A DNA stretch of 64,000 nucleotides. It comes from Linanthus parryae (Eukaryota; Streptophyta; Magnoliopsida; Ericales; Polemoniaceae). The notes beneath the pieces were generated by a model. That model saw only the letters and a program-made list of their open reading frames with translations. It made no database searches and had not been told where the DNA came from. Where the stretch lies: contig JALGPY010000013.1 in the NCBI GenBank assembly GCA_023055425.1, positions 13,739,735-13,803,734 of the forward strand. Direction: 5' to 3'. This document shows positions 9,456-21,161 of the stretch, piece by piece. A program made the translations under genes and the position numbers. Every line of letters starts with the position of its first letter. The first letter of the stretch is position 1.

Positions 9456-11613
9456 TGTTCGCGATAATTCCCAAGTATAGGAATATCGTTCTAAGTAGTA
9501 CCCGAGTAAGAACGGGGTCGATTTCCACAAGGAGAGGAGGTTTAGACAATGACTTGCAAAATTAGAAAACGACTAACTAAACGATAAAACCAACTTCTCT
9601 CAATGGCTTTAGAGCTTGCCAAGCTATCGAATCCACCACAAAATGTGATGGAGAAAGTTTAGAGTACGATTTAGAGTAAAAGACTACTAAAGCGACAATT
9701 CAAGAAAATAAGCGAAATATCAAGTAATGAGGGGCTAGGGATCATCGGTTTCTCTAGTGACCAATCCTCCTATTAGATTCAAGCCCGATTCTCAATTCGC
9801 ATGTGTCAATCCACAAGACAAGTATCTCATGTAGTGATTGCTCATACAATCCAACTCGCGACAAGAGAAGTGTGTAAATTCAACACGCTAATCAAGAACT
9901 AATGAGGCTATTCAAATGAGATTCTCCAAATTTCAAGTGTTTCAAGCATCAACCATATGTAAACACACATAGATGTTTCCACATGAAAGATCAAGCAACA
10001 AATGAGATTTGTAAATTCTCACTCAAATCACCTAACTAGAACTCGATTTCTCAAAGTTAGGATTGATGAGTTCCTCTCACTCAAATGCAACTTCAAATCA
10101 AACACGTCAAAAGTATTCGCACATCTACCTATTCAATGCATCAAATACTTCAACAAGAGAAATCTAAATATTGCACTAAGCATTCAAGTGAACCCAATTC
10201 AACCAATTCATCCTTGAAGTTCAACTTGAATCAATAAGATGATTAGAGCACTAGATAGTCCCAAATCACCCAAGCAATTGAATTAGCTAGACATAATAGA
10301 AAATTCAAGAGAGATTGAGAGAAATTTAACTTTCAATAATCAAAGCTTGAATTCATACTTGATAGCACCAATACACTTTTCACTAATTCAATCCCATACA
10401 TTTGATTCAACTACAAATAACTAAGCAAAATCACTCCTAACACAAAACTAAACTACCAAAGTGAATCAAAGATGTGCAACTAAGCTGCTGCTGCTGCTAC
10501 AATGAAGAACCCAGCAATAGCAGCACCAAGAACAGAGCATAACAGTGCTCTACAGCCTCAAAATCGCCTGAAACTGACCTCCTCTCTCCCCCTCTTCCAC
10601 TTTCTCTTGTTCTTGGCCCAGAAGATGCTCAAGATAGAGCTCAGGAGCTCAAGAACAGGACCAGAACCTGGTGAAATCGGAGAGAGAGAGAGAGGAGAAC
10701 AACGAACAAAAACAGAGGCGTCCCAAAACCGTCGGGTCTGTCCAGAGGTCGGCGATTTCTCCTTCAACTTCCGTTTATATAGACTTCTGCTTGATTTCGT
10801 GTCCACCAAGAAGAGATCCCAACCCTCCAATTCATCCAAGACCCTCTCAATCGTTAATTTTCATAACTTATTCACGAACCCTAGCTTTTAGGGCTTTTTG
10901 TTTGGATTGTTCTTGGGCCGAATTGAGTGAAGTAGGAGATAGAGGATGGGTTGGGGAGCGTTTTGGTACCGGGTTTGTGCGATTTGGTGGTGATTTGGGT
11001 CGGATTTGAGGGTGTAGGAAGCTTCGCACGAAGCTTTCATGGCTTCTGGTGGGTTCCTGCGTGAGGAACGACGGGGAAGAGAGAGAGACGCGCTGGTTTG
11101 TTTTTAGTTTAGCCGAAATTTCACTCGGCTCCCCCCTTGTTTGCTGTAATGTTTTAAAATACCCCCATCTCCTCTTAAAAGGTTTGGAAAAATAGCAATA
11201 ACACCCCAACTCCGTTAGGTATACTTCAAAATAGCCATTCAAACGTTTAAAAACTTGCACTTCAGCCCCACTTCCGTTAAAATCTCTTCTCATGAGCCCT
11301 CTAAACATTAGAACACTTGACTTTGGCCCTTGACTTTGACTTTTAACTTGCAATTTCTTCAATCTTGACCTCTCAAATCTTCAAATCCCTTCAAATTAAA
11401 TCCTCTAAGCTTCTTTAATTCATCGTTTGGCCCTCTTAGGCTAGTCTCCCGCGTTCCAAATCACAATTTCACCTACAAAATGAGAGAAAACAACCAAAAC
11501 TACGAAAACAAGCATAAGTCTAGAAAGAGAGATAAAATAAATAAATTACACATATTAGCAATTCATGAAGAGTTCCTTAACATACTAAAATATGCAATTT
11601 CAAGTCGTTAACA
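9456..11613 (-). mobile_element. Probable solo LTR inserted in SIRE-1 integrase
   Basis: 2,158 bp with TGTT...AACA ends. On the minus strand it starts TGTTAACGACTTG and ends with ATTATCGCGAACA. The flanks read ATAAC on the left and ATAAA on the right, a likely 5-bp target duplication with one mismatch. SIRE integrase sequence resumes exactly on both sides, as shown by SIRE-2. There is no pol-like ORF. A minus-strand TATATAAA at 10774-10781 sits mid-element, as in an LTR promoter. The family is not recognised; a non-autonomous element is the alternative. Confidence 0.65.
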
Positions 11614-11789
11614 ATAAACCATGTAAATCTAGAATAATCATCTACTACCACAAGCATATATATCTTACATTTGGGTTTCTGAACCCTCATAGGACCACAA
11701 AAGTCCATATGCATCAATTCTAAGGGTCTTTGGCTTGAATGAGGTCTTGGTCTGCTTACCTTGGGTACATGCCTTGAAAATATCATCAT
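11614..11789 (-). pseudogene. SIRE-1 integrase N-terminal core fragment
   Basis: Encodes LELMHMDFCGPMRVQKPKCKIYMLVVVDDYSRFTWF. This is the start of the copia integrase core with the first catalytic Asp (HMDFCGP). It continues in sequence with 9455 across the insert. The zinc-domain upstream is partly readable at 11790-11900. Confidence 0.85.
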
Positions 11790-12274
11790 CTTTGAATTTC
11801 AGGGTTGGTAAACCTATTAAAAATTCTTTGAGATGAGCTTGTTCATTATATGCATGCTAATATGCCAAAGCTTTCTATGCCAAAGCTTGGAGTCATCCTT
11901 CAAAGCTTTGAGACACTTCAGACGTTCACCTGCAAAGCATATACATTGTATGACCTAGGAGCAGTGAGTATGCAATTGCCAGATTTCTCATCTTGCACCA
12001 CACACGTATCCTTGTCAAAAACCACTTTGTTACCTCTATCACATAACTGAGATATGCTAAGAAGATTATACTTTAAACCTTCACCCAAATAAACATCAGA
12101 AATTGAACTTGCAGAGCCATTACCAATACTGCCTATACCAATAATATTGCATTTCGCTTTGTCACCAAGTGTGATTGTCCCTCCATATTGCTCTTTATGA
12201 TCAGTGAATAAAGATTTATTTTCACTCATGTGCCGGGAACAACCACTGTCCAAAATCAATTTTTGATCATTCAA
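11790..12274 (-). pseudogene. SIRE-1 protease and pre-integrase region
   Basis: A 118-residue open segment (11918-12274) with the copia aspartic protease active site as LILDSGCSRHMSENK near residue 10, then ITLGDKAKCNIIGIGSIG and YNLLSISQLCDRGNKV. This order matches SIRE/Tork-type protease to GAG-preintegrase. The downstream 11790-11917 portion is frame-shifted and rich in the CAAAGCTT motif. SIRE-2 is cut in the homologous place by Angela-2. Confidence 0.85.
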
Positions 12275-13937
12275 AACTTTGGTGACAACCTACAAAAAAA
12301 TTCAATCAATGCCTTAACAAGCTATTAAAACAAGTGTAGAATTTGGATTCATACTCAGAATCAACCATGTTAGGTGGTCTGATTCCTTTTGGAACTTAAA
12401 TCTGTCTCACTTGTCCCTTAAACTGATAAGGATTCCTCAATATGTGAGGTCATGTCCTTCTAAAGGGGCAAGTCAATTTAATATGTCTAATTTTTCCACA
12501 GTAATGAAAATTTGGAGGATGTCTGCTTCCTGATTTTACAAATGTGGTTTGGTTCTTTTTTGGAAAATTTGGATTATAACCAATTCCACTTTTGTAGATA
12601 GAATGCATACGTCCTCCAAGCATGAGATTAAGCCTGTGTTATGAGCCAGCAAAGGTTGATAAGATCTTCTCAGATTCTTGAAGCTTCTCAGTCAATGAAG
12701 TTTTCTGTTGTTCTACATCATCTGAATGATTCTTTACATCAACATACTTGTCGGTTAAAGGAGAGTTTGATCAACAACTTCTTTGACTTGTGCCTTCAAA
12801 GCTTTGAATCTACTATTCAAGGATTTGAAGTCACTATCAATTTTCAACTTAGTAGCTTCAAGACATTTATTTTGAAAGATCAAATCTAAATTTTCATTGG
12901 CCTGCTGAACCTTCATTTTCAAAGAGTCAATCTCATTCCTATAAATTTCCTCATTTAAAAACATACTTTTGAGGATTTCGGGTAATACATCAGAAGGACT
13001 AGCAAGACGATTCCTTAACATTTCTTCTATGTGTTTCTATGAGGCTTTTTCTTCTTCATGCTCAGCCATTAAGAAAAGATTGGCCTATTCCTCATCAGAA
13101 TCTGAGCCTGTTGAAGAATCATAATCACTCCATGAAGCCACCATTGCTTTCTTCCTTCTGTTGTCATTTTCCCTTTTAGGAAATTTCCTGTTTCTATTAT
13201 TTTGTAGACAATCTCTTACCCATGATCTGCATCTCCACATTCAAAGCAATTCATTACTTTAGGTTTATATGAATGTGAAGAAGATTTACCTTTCTGATCC
13301 TTGCTACTTGAGATTCAGGATTTGTCTTTGTTATAGTCCTTGTTTCCAAAGCTCTTTTTCTTCTTCAAGATTCTGGCCAAGGCTTTGGAGATCAAGGCTA
13401 AGGCCTCATCATCATCATCCTGTTCAAGGCTTTGAGATTTTTCATTTTCCTTTACCTTGAGTGCCAGACTTGATGTTGTCACTCATTTCACCATCTGCTT
13501 CCTTTATTGAATCTCATGAGTGAGCAGCTTGCATTGCAGATCATCCAGCTGTAAGATACTCAAATCTTGTGCTTCCTCAATTGTAGTTTTCTTTGGTTCC
13601 CACTTGGCTTTTAGCAAACTCCTTAGGCTCTTTCGGACTTTTTATTCATTTGAGAAAGCTTTTCCCAAAGATTCCAAGTTATTCACTATATCAGTAAACC
13701 TCTTGAACATGTCCTTGATGGATTCACTAGAATTCATCTTGAACAGTTCCCTCAGAAGAATATTGATTTTGGTCTGCTTGACTTGGCTAGTTCTATCATA
13801 AGTGACAGTGAATTTGTCCGAGAACTCCTTGGCACTCTTGCAGTTTGATATTGTGTTGAACTCATCTTCACTAAGAGAACAATATAATAAGTTCAAATCT
13901 TTGTAATTTGATACCTTTTCCAGTTCAGTAACTTAGG
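12275..13937 (-). pseudogene. SIRE-1 gag, main part
   Basis: Fragmented gag. The segment at 13642-13896 matches copia gag (EFNTISNCKSAKEFSDKF; SESIKDMFKRFTDIVNNLESLGKAF). A CCHC knuckle (CFECGDADHG) sits near 13230, interrupted by a stop. A long coiled-coil-prone segment lies at 12755-13021 (NEEIYRNEIDSLKMKVQQANENLD). The reading frame continues at its 5' side across the Tekay element to 34573-34778. Multiple stops make it non-functional. Confidence 0.8.
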
Positions 13938-13942
13938 GATCT
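13938..13942. repeat. Target-site duplication (left) of the Tekay element
   Basis: GATCT directly before the 5' LTR start TGAAAC; the same five bases follow the 3' LTR at 34568-34572. SIRE-1 gag is continuous when the insert is removed. Confidence 0.92.
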
Positions 13943-16877
13943 TGAAACAATCTTTAAATATATATTTTAGGAACATATATGTATATTTATAGCAATTTTG
14001 AGTATAATTTGACATCTATATTTAATATTTTTTTGGTACTATTGATAGGTTACTACGTCCTAATAAAATTATAAGAGAGTATGTACCATATAGACACATA
14101 TATATACGTATATATATCACACTTACATTGAATAGTGTGTATATCACTATAGTGTCACATATACTATGTGGCAACTTTTATCACGACATACGGATAATAT
14201 CACACCCGATTATTTTCTATGAAATCCACAAGTTATCTTCATCAAAAAATTTTCAGCCACAAACAAATATGGAGATGGCAATCATCTCCAAAAAAATTGG
14301 ATCATGCCTTCTGAAGAAACAAAGCAAACACTGTTTTGTTATCTCTTCACTATTTTTCTACGGCTTCATCTTCTTCATACTTCTTCTTGTCCATCTATAA
14401 ATACCACACTCCCTTAGCTCCATTTCACCATAAAAACAAAGCTACAATCTCTCTCAGCTTCATATTCATCTTTATCATCCTTTCCATCTCCAACACACCC
14501 AACACCACCATGTCTCATCGCAGGAAAACTCCATAACCACCAACTCAAGATCTCTCTCACTCATCTAAAACCAACACAAGAACCATAACCAACACCCCTA
14601 AAGTCACACAATCATTCCCTAATATTCATATCATATTTTAGCAGCAAAGAATCAGCCAAAACGTCCACCCGAAGCAGCCCTAACAGCCGCAACAAGTAAC
14701 AGCCGCAACAGTAGCAGCAGCTACTAGACAGCAGACTTGTTCTTGATGTATCTCCTTCGTTACAACTCGGAATTGGCCCAAATTTTAACAACATATTCCT
14801 CTACTTGTCCTCCAAAACTTTAAATCTTTGTCCCTGACCGAAAGGAGTACAAACAGAGCCCGAATTCATCTCCCTCTGAAACTGCTCTAGCCGAACAGCA
14901 CCCACTGAACAACGGTGTTGTTCTTGTTCACTTTCGTTTTAGCTCAAAAACGACCTCCGTTTTCTCCTGCATATCCCTCTAATTTTTATATATAAATTTC
15001 ATTCTTCATCAACGTTCAAAAGAGGCCAAAACGGATTTCGAATCATTGCCCAACTAAAACTACACTAGCAACGTCAAGTAGCTACCTCCGTCACCAACTC
15101 CGCCAACGACCATCACTTGGGACACGGATTCTACCGTCCATCATATGACACTCCAAAGACTACCTTAACACCAGTCTTGCATGCCGAAGAGGTTCAAGCA
15201 GCCCGCGTTAGCCCACCGTTCATTTCATAGGAAACTCGGTATAAATTTTTATTCCTGCGTCGCATTTTACATGTTCTTGCATATTCGTACTCTCACACCT
15301 CCCGGAAGTCATTCATGTTGAATTAGTTGAAAGCAGAACGTTAAAAATGCATATGATAATTATTCTTGAAATGGGGGTTGTAAATGTGTTTCTTAGAACT
15401 AGGAACAACTCATGTGTTTGAGAGTTGGACAAGTCTAGGGGAGGTAAGTGTACAACTACATTTCTAGCTATCCTACATTATAAATACCTAAGTAATAATT
15501 AAATGTAGTATAATAAATAATGATTATTATTTAGTAATAAATATTAGTGTGAGTAGGATGAAGATTAGTAAATTAATATTAATATTAGTTCATAAAAAAT
15601 TTGATAATTAATATAGTGTTTTTATAAATAAATTTGGATTAGTCGTTTTGACAAATAAGCAATGTCTTAGTACTTAATTAAGGGACATCCTCAAAATTGG
15701 ACTAGGTCACCACCTAGTAATTGAGTAGAATTAACATGCTTGATATTGGTAGGACACTTGCATATATATTAAGCGGTTAATTATTAATTATGATTTATAG
15801 TTATTTGTAGACACCGAGTTCATAGACGAAGACTACGTCGGTTAGATCTAAACTAGAGACCAAACTTGTAGGTAACCCTTACTCTTCAAAATGCGTGTTT
15901 CACTATAATGTCTTTCCTTTCCTTGACTTGAGCTTTAAATATTTTGAACGCATTTCTTATGCTTACTCAATACTTGTGTTTACTAAACATGTCATTGTGT
16001 TAGTTGAAATCCTTACTTTCACATGTTGGAATTCAATATCTTGGGAACGTGTTACTCAAGAAGAAATTATTTCCACTACTCGATGAGATTTTAGAAATGA
16101 TAACAATGAGACTTTTCAGAATATTTAAGCTACTAATCACGTATAGTGGAAACATAAACTCTCGGGGACTTGATATGGTGACCAAGCAGAGCATGAGATT
16201 TGACATGGTTTGACAAAGAAAAGCTTGGGACTTATATGGTTTGACCAAGCAAAGCTTCGGGCTTGAGTCGAAGGTGGCTCTATGTTTTCCGCTGGGGCGC
16301 ATTAGCACAGGGTAAGGCTCTAGTACTACTCTCTTGGGATAACAGTTTCCCTCGTAGGGGGTGTCGACACTTAAGGTCTAGATGCTGAGGTGAGATTGGT
16401 TCGGACGAGCGGATTATTTTGCCGTTCACAATAGGTATGATTATTTGTACTGGATCACCTCGATTAAAAAACTAAACTTTTTTTTTGGAATAAATGAACT
16501 TTTCATAACTTGATTTTATACTTACATGTGCCTCGCTCTGATTTATGCGTTGTGATGCGTTCTCATTCAGTTTTTACTGACTTTTACTGTGGTATCCTTG
16601 TTTTGTAAAACCACCCCAGGAGAGGCCTACGTTGAGGTTGGGGACGTCGCATACTAGTGGAAGTATCATCTCGCATGAATAAAATAGTAATTTCATTATT
16701 TCGTTGTTCCCAATATAATGGTTTGTAATAACTCTGAACAAGGCTTGTGAACTTTTTATTTAATAAAGTGTGTGTTGTGAATCCGAAGTAAAGATCCTTT
16801 CTCCGGATCATGGTGGTTAATTCTCCATGAGAAGGGCACACCCGAAATTTCGGTAATGAAAATTTTGGGGTGTTACA
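13943..16877 (+). repeat. Tekay 5' LTR
   Basis: 2,935 bp, TGAAACAATC...GGGGTGTTACA. Paired with 31662-34567. It is non-coding apart from chance short ORFs. Its right end is followed by G and then the primer-binding site. Confidence 0.94.
14396..14403 (+). promoter_or_regulatory. TATA box in the Tekay 5' LTR
   Basis: TATAAATA in the context CCATCTATAAATACCACACT, preceded by a pyrimidine-rich stretch and conserved at 32130-32137 in the 3' LTR. This is the likely promoter for the genomic RNA. Confidence 0.7.
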
Positions 16878-16879
16878 GT

Positions 16880-16894
16880 TGGTATCAGAGCACC
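16880..16894 (+). other. Tekay primer-binding site (tRNA-iMet)
   Basis: TGGTATCAGAGCACC, two bases after the LTR end. The first 12 bases match the usual plant initiator methionine tRNA 3' end complement. Confidence 0.93.
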
Positions 16895-18665
16895 TTCAGT
16901 TTCAAAGTTTAATACACCCTAATTAAAGTGGAAATCGATTTCCGAATATGAAACTTAAGATTTTTTCTCAAAAATGGAGTAGGGTAAGATAAAACCTGAA
17001 TTAAAACATGTAAAGTCGGGGTAAAGGGACCGCAGATAGTGTGAGAGGCATACACTTCTACTAGCGAGTAGAGACATATCTTCAAGTATATGTTGTGCTA
17101 TATATGATCTCGTTGCATACCATATGAACTGATAATGTGTTAGATGATCTTGTTATATAAGACTTCATTATCTGAATTTTGTTGGATCATTGTAAAGAAA
17201 AGAGAAAAAAGAAACTTTTATTCATAAGGGAGAAAATTTTGGAAATAGTTACATCACTGGTACTTCATCCTTTCATACATTGCTGTTTCCAGCTTTTCCC
17301 TATGGTACACTACCAACATAAGGATGAAACCAAACAACCAAACCGAAAGAAAAGGGAGCAAAGGCTGATTGATGAAGGAGAGGCTGAGTCGCGCAAAGAG
17401 GACTATCACGTACACAACTATGATCAGTACTATGATAGACATAACACTCTCCGAAGAAATTTCTAAATATATTTGAGGTATGAAAGTAGTATGTTATGGA
17501 GCTTCTATTTATTGAAATCCTGAGAGCATCGAATTTACGTTCCTAACCTCCCTACTAGGCGTTACATGGATAGGACAAAGGGTAAAAGTGACTTTTGGCC
17601 ATTTCTAGCCGTTGGAGGGACTGCTGATTGTTGTAGATTGAGGGAAAAAATGTCTATTTTCTTTTCACAATTATAGCCGTTGAGAGGGGTAAATAGTTTC
17701 ATTGGGAAGTATTGTTATGATAAACTTTCTTATGACTAATAATTCATTACTTCCTCAATAACGGGGAAAATACATTGTTAAGACCTCTACCCTTGGAGAC
17801 ACGTGAGACGAAAAAGTACAACCCAGAATACGACTGTTACCTTTACTAACTAGGAAAAAGCATTTTGTGAACCTTCATTAGGAGTCTCTCTTCTAAGAGG
17901 ACCTAACTCTAGAATAATAGGACGAGATTTTCGAAAAAGCCACTCAATAACTTGGGTATCATTGTGTAACCCGAGAAGTCGCCCCAGATTCCCTAGGTGA
18001 CGGTGAATCTCTTCCGAGATAAGGATCGAGCATGCGCGAGCAAGAGGGCGTGACTGATCCACTGGCCAAGATGCTGGAGTTTAAAATTTCCTCACGAACG
18101 AAAGAGGGGTTGACGTTAGCACTGGGACACCGCAAAGCCATGGATAAGGAACCGATGAATCTTGATGGAAGGATGGAACACCGGGAGTAACTTCTGGCTC
18201 CAAAATTATGAGCTCAGGTTCAGGCTCGGGTACAGACACCGAGAGGCTTGGGGGAGCGAAGGACCATGAGGACAGAGAAGGAGGAGGAGTCCTTGTGGGA
18301 GAATCGGACATGGAAACTGCTAATGGGTCGTAGTGACTTAGAGAATGAGTTCGAGGAAGACTGTGACACCTTTACCCGGGGGAAAATTCTAATATAGGCG
18401 ATGAGTAGAACTTTTGAAGGGGACAATACCGGCGAACTAAGAAGAGTGCGTTGAAAGCTTGTCTCCTTAATTCAACACCACTGAAACTTCTCGACTAAGA
18501 ATGTCTGACCACCGACCTAGTTTGACTGCTCCCCAGAAAAAAAAAACGAAACTTCTTTGACGAAGTGGCGACTGTAACCCTTAATTACATCTGTTAGAAG
18601 TATATGAACATTAGCCTACCTTGAGTGGACTAATCTAACTGTGTTATTGTAGTAGGAACGCAAGA
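16895..18665. other. Tekay leader between primer-binding site and gag
   Basis: No sense-strand gene recognised. The minus strand has several open stretches from 18311 to 17850, including a Pro/Glu-rich one (SVPEPEPELIILEPEV) and one reading IHRHLGNLGRLLGLHND. They lie in different frames and I know no match. A run of A (AAAAAAA at about 18539) precedes gag. Confidence 0.5.
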
Positions 18666-19602
18666 ATGTCGGCAGCAAGGAGGAGCGCCCAAATGGAGGA
18701 ACTACTCATCAACGCTATGGAACTCATTACGCGAAGGGAACAAAGGGAACAAATGAAACATGTCGGGACAAACTGGGCTAAGAGAGTCGACGAGAGACAC
18801 CCTGACTTCTACGTTGGGCAAGAGGAAACAGTAATCCTTGAGAATTGGATTCGTAAAATAGACAAAATTCTAATCTCTGCCGGTTGCCCACCCAACTAAA
18901 AGGTGAATGTGACAGCATTCTACCTCCATGACGAGGCCGATAACTAGTGGACCGTCAACAAGGACGCATTGCAGGCCCATGGGAATCTTAACTGGGAAGC
19001 ATTTCATGTTGCACTTAGGGAACACTTCTATCCCCACCATGTTAAGAACAAGAACTATGAGGAGTTTCTTGCCCTGAAATAAGGCAATATGATAGTGTCG
19101 GAATACTACAACAAGTTCACAGAACTGTCACGCTTTGACGGGCCACTGGTAAACACGGAATACTTGAGGATCAGACGCTTCACAAAAGGGCTTCGCTATA
19201 ACATCCTGAGGGACGTAGTTGCTTCTAGGAGTGAGACCATAAGATAAGCGTACGAGGTAGCAGCTACCATCGGAGAAATTGAGGATATGCAAGGGAATCA
19301 ATCAAACAAGAGGAAGGAGGAAGAAGGGAATAACTCTAAGGAACCCAACCATGCTAACAAGAGGTTAAAGCCCAACGCAACTGAGGGGTACCGTTGAATG
19401 AACCGCAATAACTTCGGGAACCACAACACTGACGCCAACGGGCAAGCTCGTCACTACAATTGAAAACAATGTGGTAGGGACCACCCCAGAGTTGACTGTG
19501 AAGGAAAGACAGTGGAATGTTTCTACACTAGGAAGCGTGGTCACCGGGCGTTCAAGTGTAACGCGAAAAAAGCTGATATCCAGAATGGCAGGACCGGAGG
19601 GA
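18666..19602 (+). pseudogene. Tekay gag, 5' part, multiple stops
   Basis: The ATG at 18666 (MSAARRSAQMEELL) begins a gag that can be followed through about six in-frame stops. Recognisable blocks are VILENWIRKIDKIL, AFHVALREHFYPHHVKNKNYEEFLAL, YYNKFTELSRF and the nucleocapsid motif ECFYTRKRGHRAFKC near 19520-19560. Several stops are single-base changes of expected sense codons, for example CAA to TAA after EEFLALK and TGC to TGA in the first Cys knuckle. Angela-1 interrupts it at 19602; it resumes at 27733. Confidence 0.85.
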
Positions 19603-19607
19603 ACGGA
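19603..19607. repeat. Target-site duplication (left) of Angela-1
   Basis: ACGGA before TGTTGGAAT; repeated at 27728-27732 after the 3' LTR. Confidence 0.93.
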
Positions 19608-21047
19608 TGTTGGAATGCCCTAGAGGCAATCTAGTTTAGTATGAATTATTTGTGGCTAGAAGTTCATTTATTATTTATTGGATATTTAATATAATGAAGT
19701 CCTTAGATTTACAATTGTGTTGTTTATCTTAAATATTCCTAGTCAAGTATAATGATTAAATGGGACAATCATCTATAGACTAGTATGGGGTTGGATTGAT
19801 ATGGAGATATCATGATCCAACACATAGGTGTGCATTAGGGAATGTTGCGCTGGATTAACCCATCTCCGAGAAGGCTACATACACGTTATGTTGAGTCACA
19901 AGCGCTTCTCGCGGTGCAATGGTATTGTCATCCTTAGACTTGAAGTCACTAGATATTCTAGTTGTGGATTATTGTGATCTTGGTAGCGTTAAACGCTACA
20001 CCGTAACTGGGTAGTTATAAAGGCGTGTACTGGATACAATAAGAAGCAAGCTTAGAGATCGTAGTGGACGTAGATAAGATTTGTGCCTCCCACATAACGG
20101 GAGCAAATATCCTAGGCCACTCGAGGGATAGTGCTTATAGAATGTCTGGCCAGACTCAAATAAATCAATATGGGATATTGATGTTTTTTGCACGAATAAG
20201 GCTATTCCCATGGATCGAGAAACTATGGATTGCATATACGAGTGTGACTTGTATGTCTCGTGTCCAATCCGGATATAGAGACAAAGGGATGAGACAATTA
20301 CTTGTACAAAGGTTGTCAAGATGACTATTCTATTAGTTGGCTAGAATGGATGTTTTGCTAGAGACCGCTCCATATTAGCAAATAGTTGCTACCAACTAGA
20401 TAGAACCTATGGGGTCACACGCTATATAGAGTTGAACTAGATTTGGGAATTAATTAATTGGATTAATTAATTAGAAGGATCACTTTGCAAACCCTTGCAA
20501 ACTTAGTAGGGACTAATTTGCAAGGAAGGGACTAAATTGAATTCTAGTAGGACTAGAATAAGTCCTTCAGGTAGTTAACAAGGAGTTGTTGGACTATATA
20601 AAGGACCTTCCTTCCTTCCTTCCTTCCTTCCTTCCCACATAACTTATGCTCATTAAGTGAACATAACAAGAGTGGGAGAGAACAAAAGGAGAGAGAGCAA
20701 GCAACAAGGAGGCCCGAACCGCCCCCTTGCCGCCGCCCCGTCCCCGTCGGCCAAAGGAGGCCGAGACCCTCCTTTGGGTCTCGTTTTGCGTGATTTCTTC
20801 TTCCTCTTCCTCTTTCGGGCTAGCACCAAAGGAGTTGGGAGATCTAGGATCAACTCTAGGCGTGGATCAACTATAGAGAACGTGACACAATTCGCGTTTT
20901 AAGTCATCAAGGAGAACCCAAAGGTGTGTTTATGATTTCTAACCCTTACCATCGTTATGTCTCTTGACTTGTGATCCTTGGAGGGTTTTGCATGGTTTTA
21001 TGTTTGATTATGCTTCCTTTGTGCGATCCATGAATCAAAACCCTACA
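19608..21047 (+). repeat. Angela-1 5' LTR
   Basis: 1,440 bp, TGTTGGAATG...ACCCTACA. It contains a CCTT microsatellite (about 20606-20636) just after the TATA box. Compared with the 3' LTR it lacks four bases near its start and keeps the 86 bp deleted there. Confidence 0.94.
20595..20602 (+). promoter_or_regulatory. TATA box in the Angela-1 5' LTR
   Basis: TATATAAA in GGACTATATAAAGGACC. It is conserved at 27287-27294 in the 3' LTR and on the minus strand at 43989-43996 in Angela-2. Confidence 0.75.
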
Positions 21048-21048
21048 G

Positions 21049-21066
21049 TGGTATCAGAGCCACAGG
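21049..21066 (+). other. Angela-1 primer-binding site (tRNA-iMet)
   Basis: TGGTATCAGAGCCACAGG one base after the LTR end. Angela-2 has the same site (minus strand, 50551-50564). Confidence 0.92.
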
Positions 21067-21110
21067 TCGTAGAGCATAAACGTGGTTTATGTGTTAAGTT
21101 TTAGTTGTTT

Positions 21111-21161
21111 TACAGTGGTATCAGAGCCAAAGGAGTTGGGAGATCTAGGATCAACTCTAGG
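21111..21161 (+). repeat. Second, displaced primer-binding-site copy plus LTR fragment
   Basis: TACAGTGGTATCAGAGCC at 21111-21128 repeats the LTR/PBS junction. It runs straight into a 35-bp exact copy (21127-21161) of LTR bases 20826-20860. Angela-2 lacks both and instead has about 300 bp of ordinary leader between the PBS and the GC-rich block. This looks like a deletion repaired with two templated fillers. Confidence 0.8.

Noticed and set aside
10502..10891. ORFs on both strands within the solo LTR-like insert
   Set aside because: They flank the internal TATA box and have no recognisable domain; more likely LTR promoter and leader sequence.
16880..16894. Possible tRNA gene fragments at the TGGTATCAGAGC sites
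   Set aside because: Only the 12-18 base complement of the tRNA 3' end is present; these are primer-binding sites.
19996..20324. 107- and 86-codon ORFs repeated in the Angela LTRs
   Set aside because: Present identically in each LTR and on both strands; no domain and no independent conservation beyond LTR identity.
20653..20902. ORFs in Angela LTRs (also at 27333-27632 and 43759-44054)
   Set aside because: These are in LTR R/U5 sequence repeated in each LTR and are not part of gag-pol.
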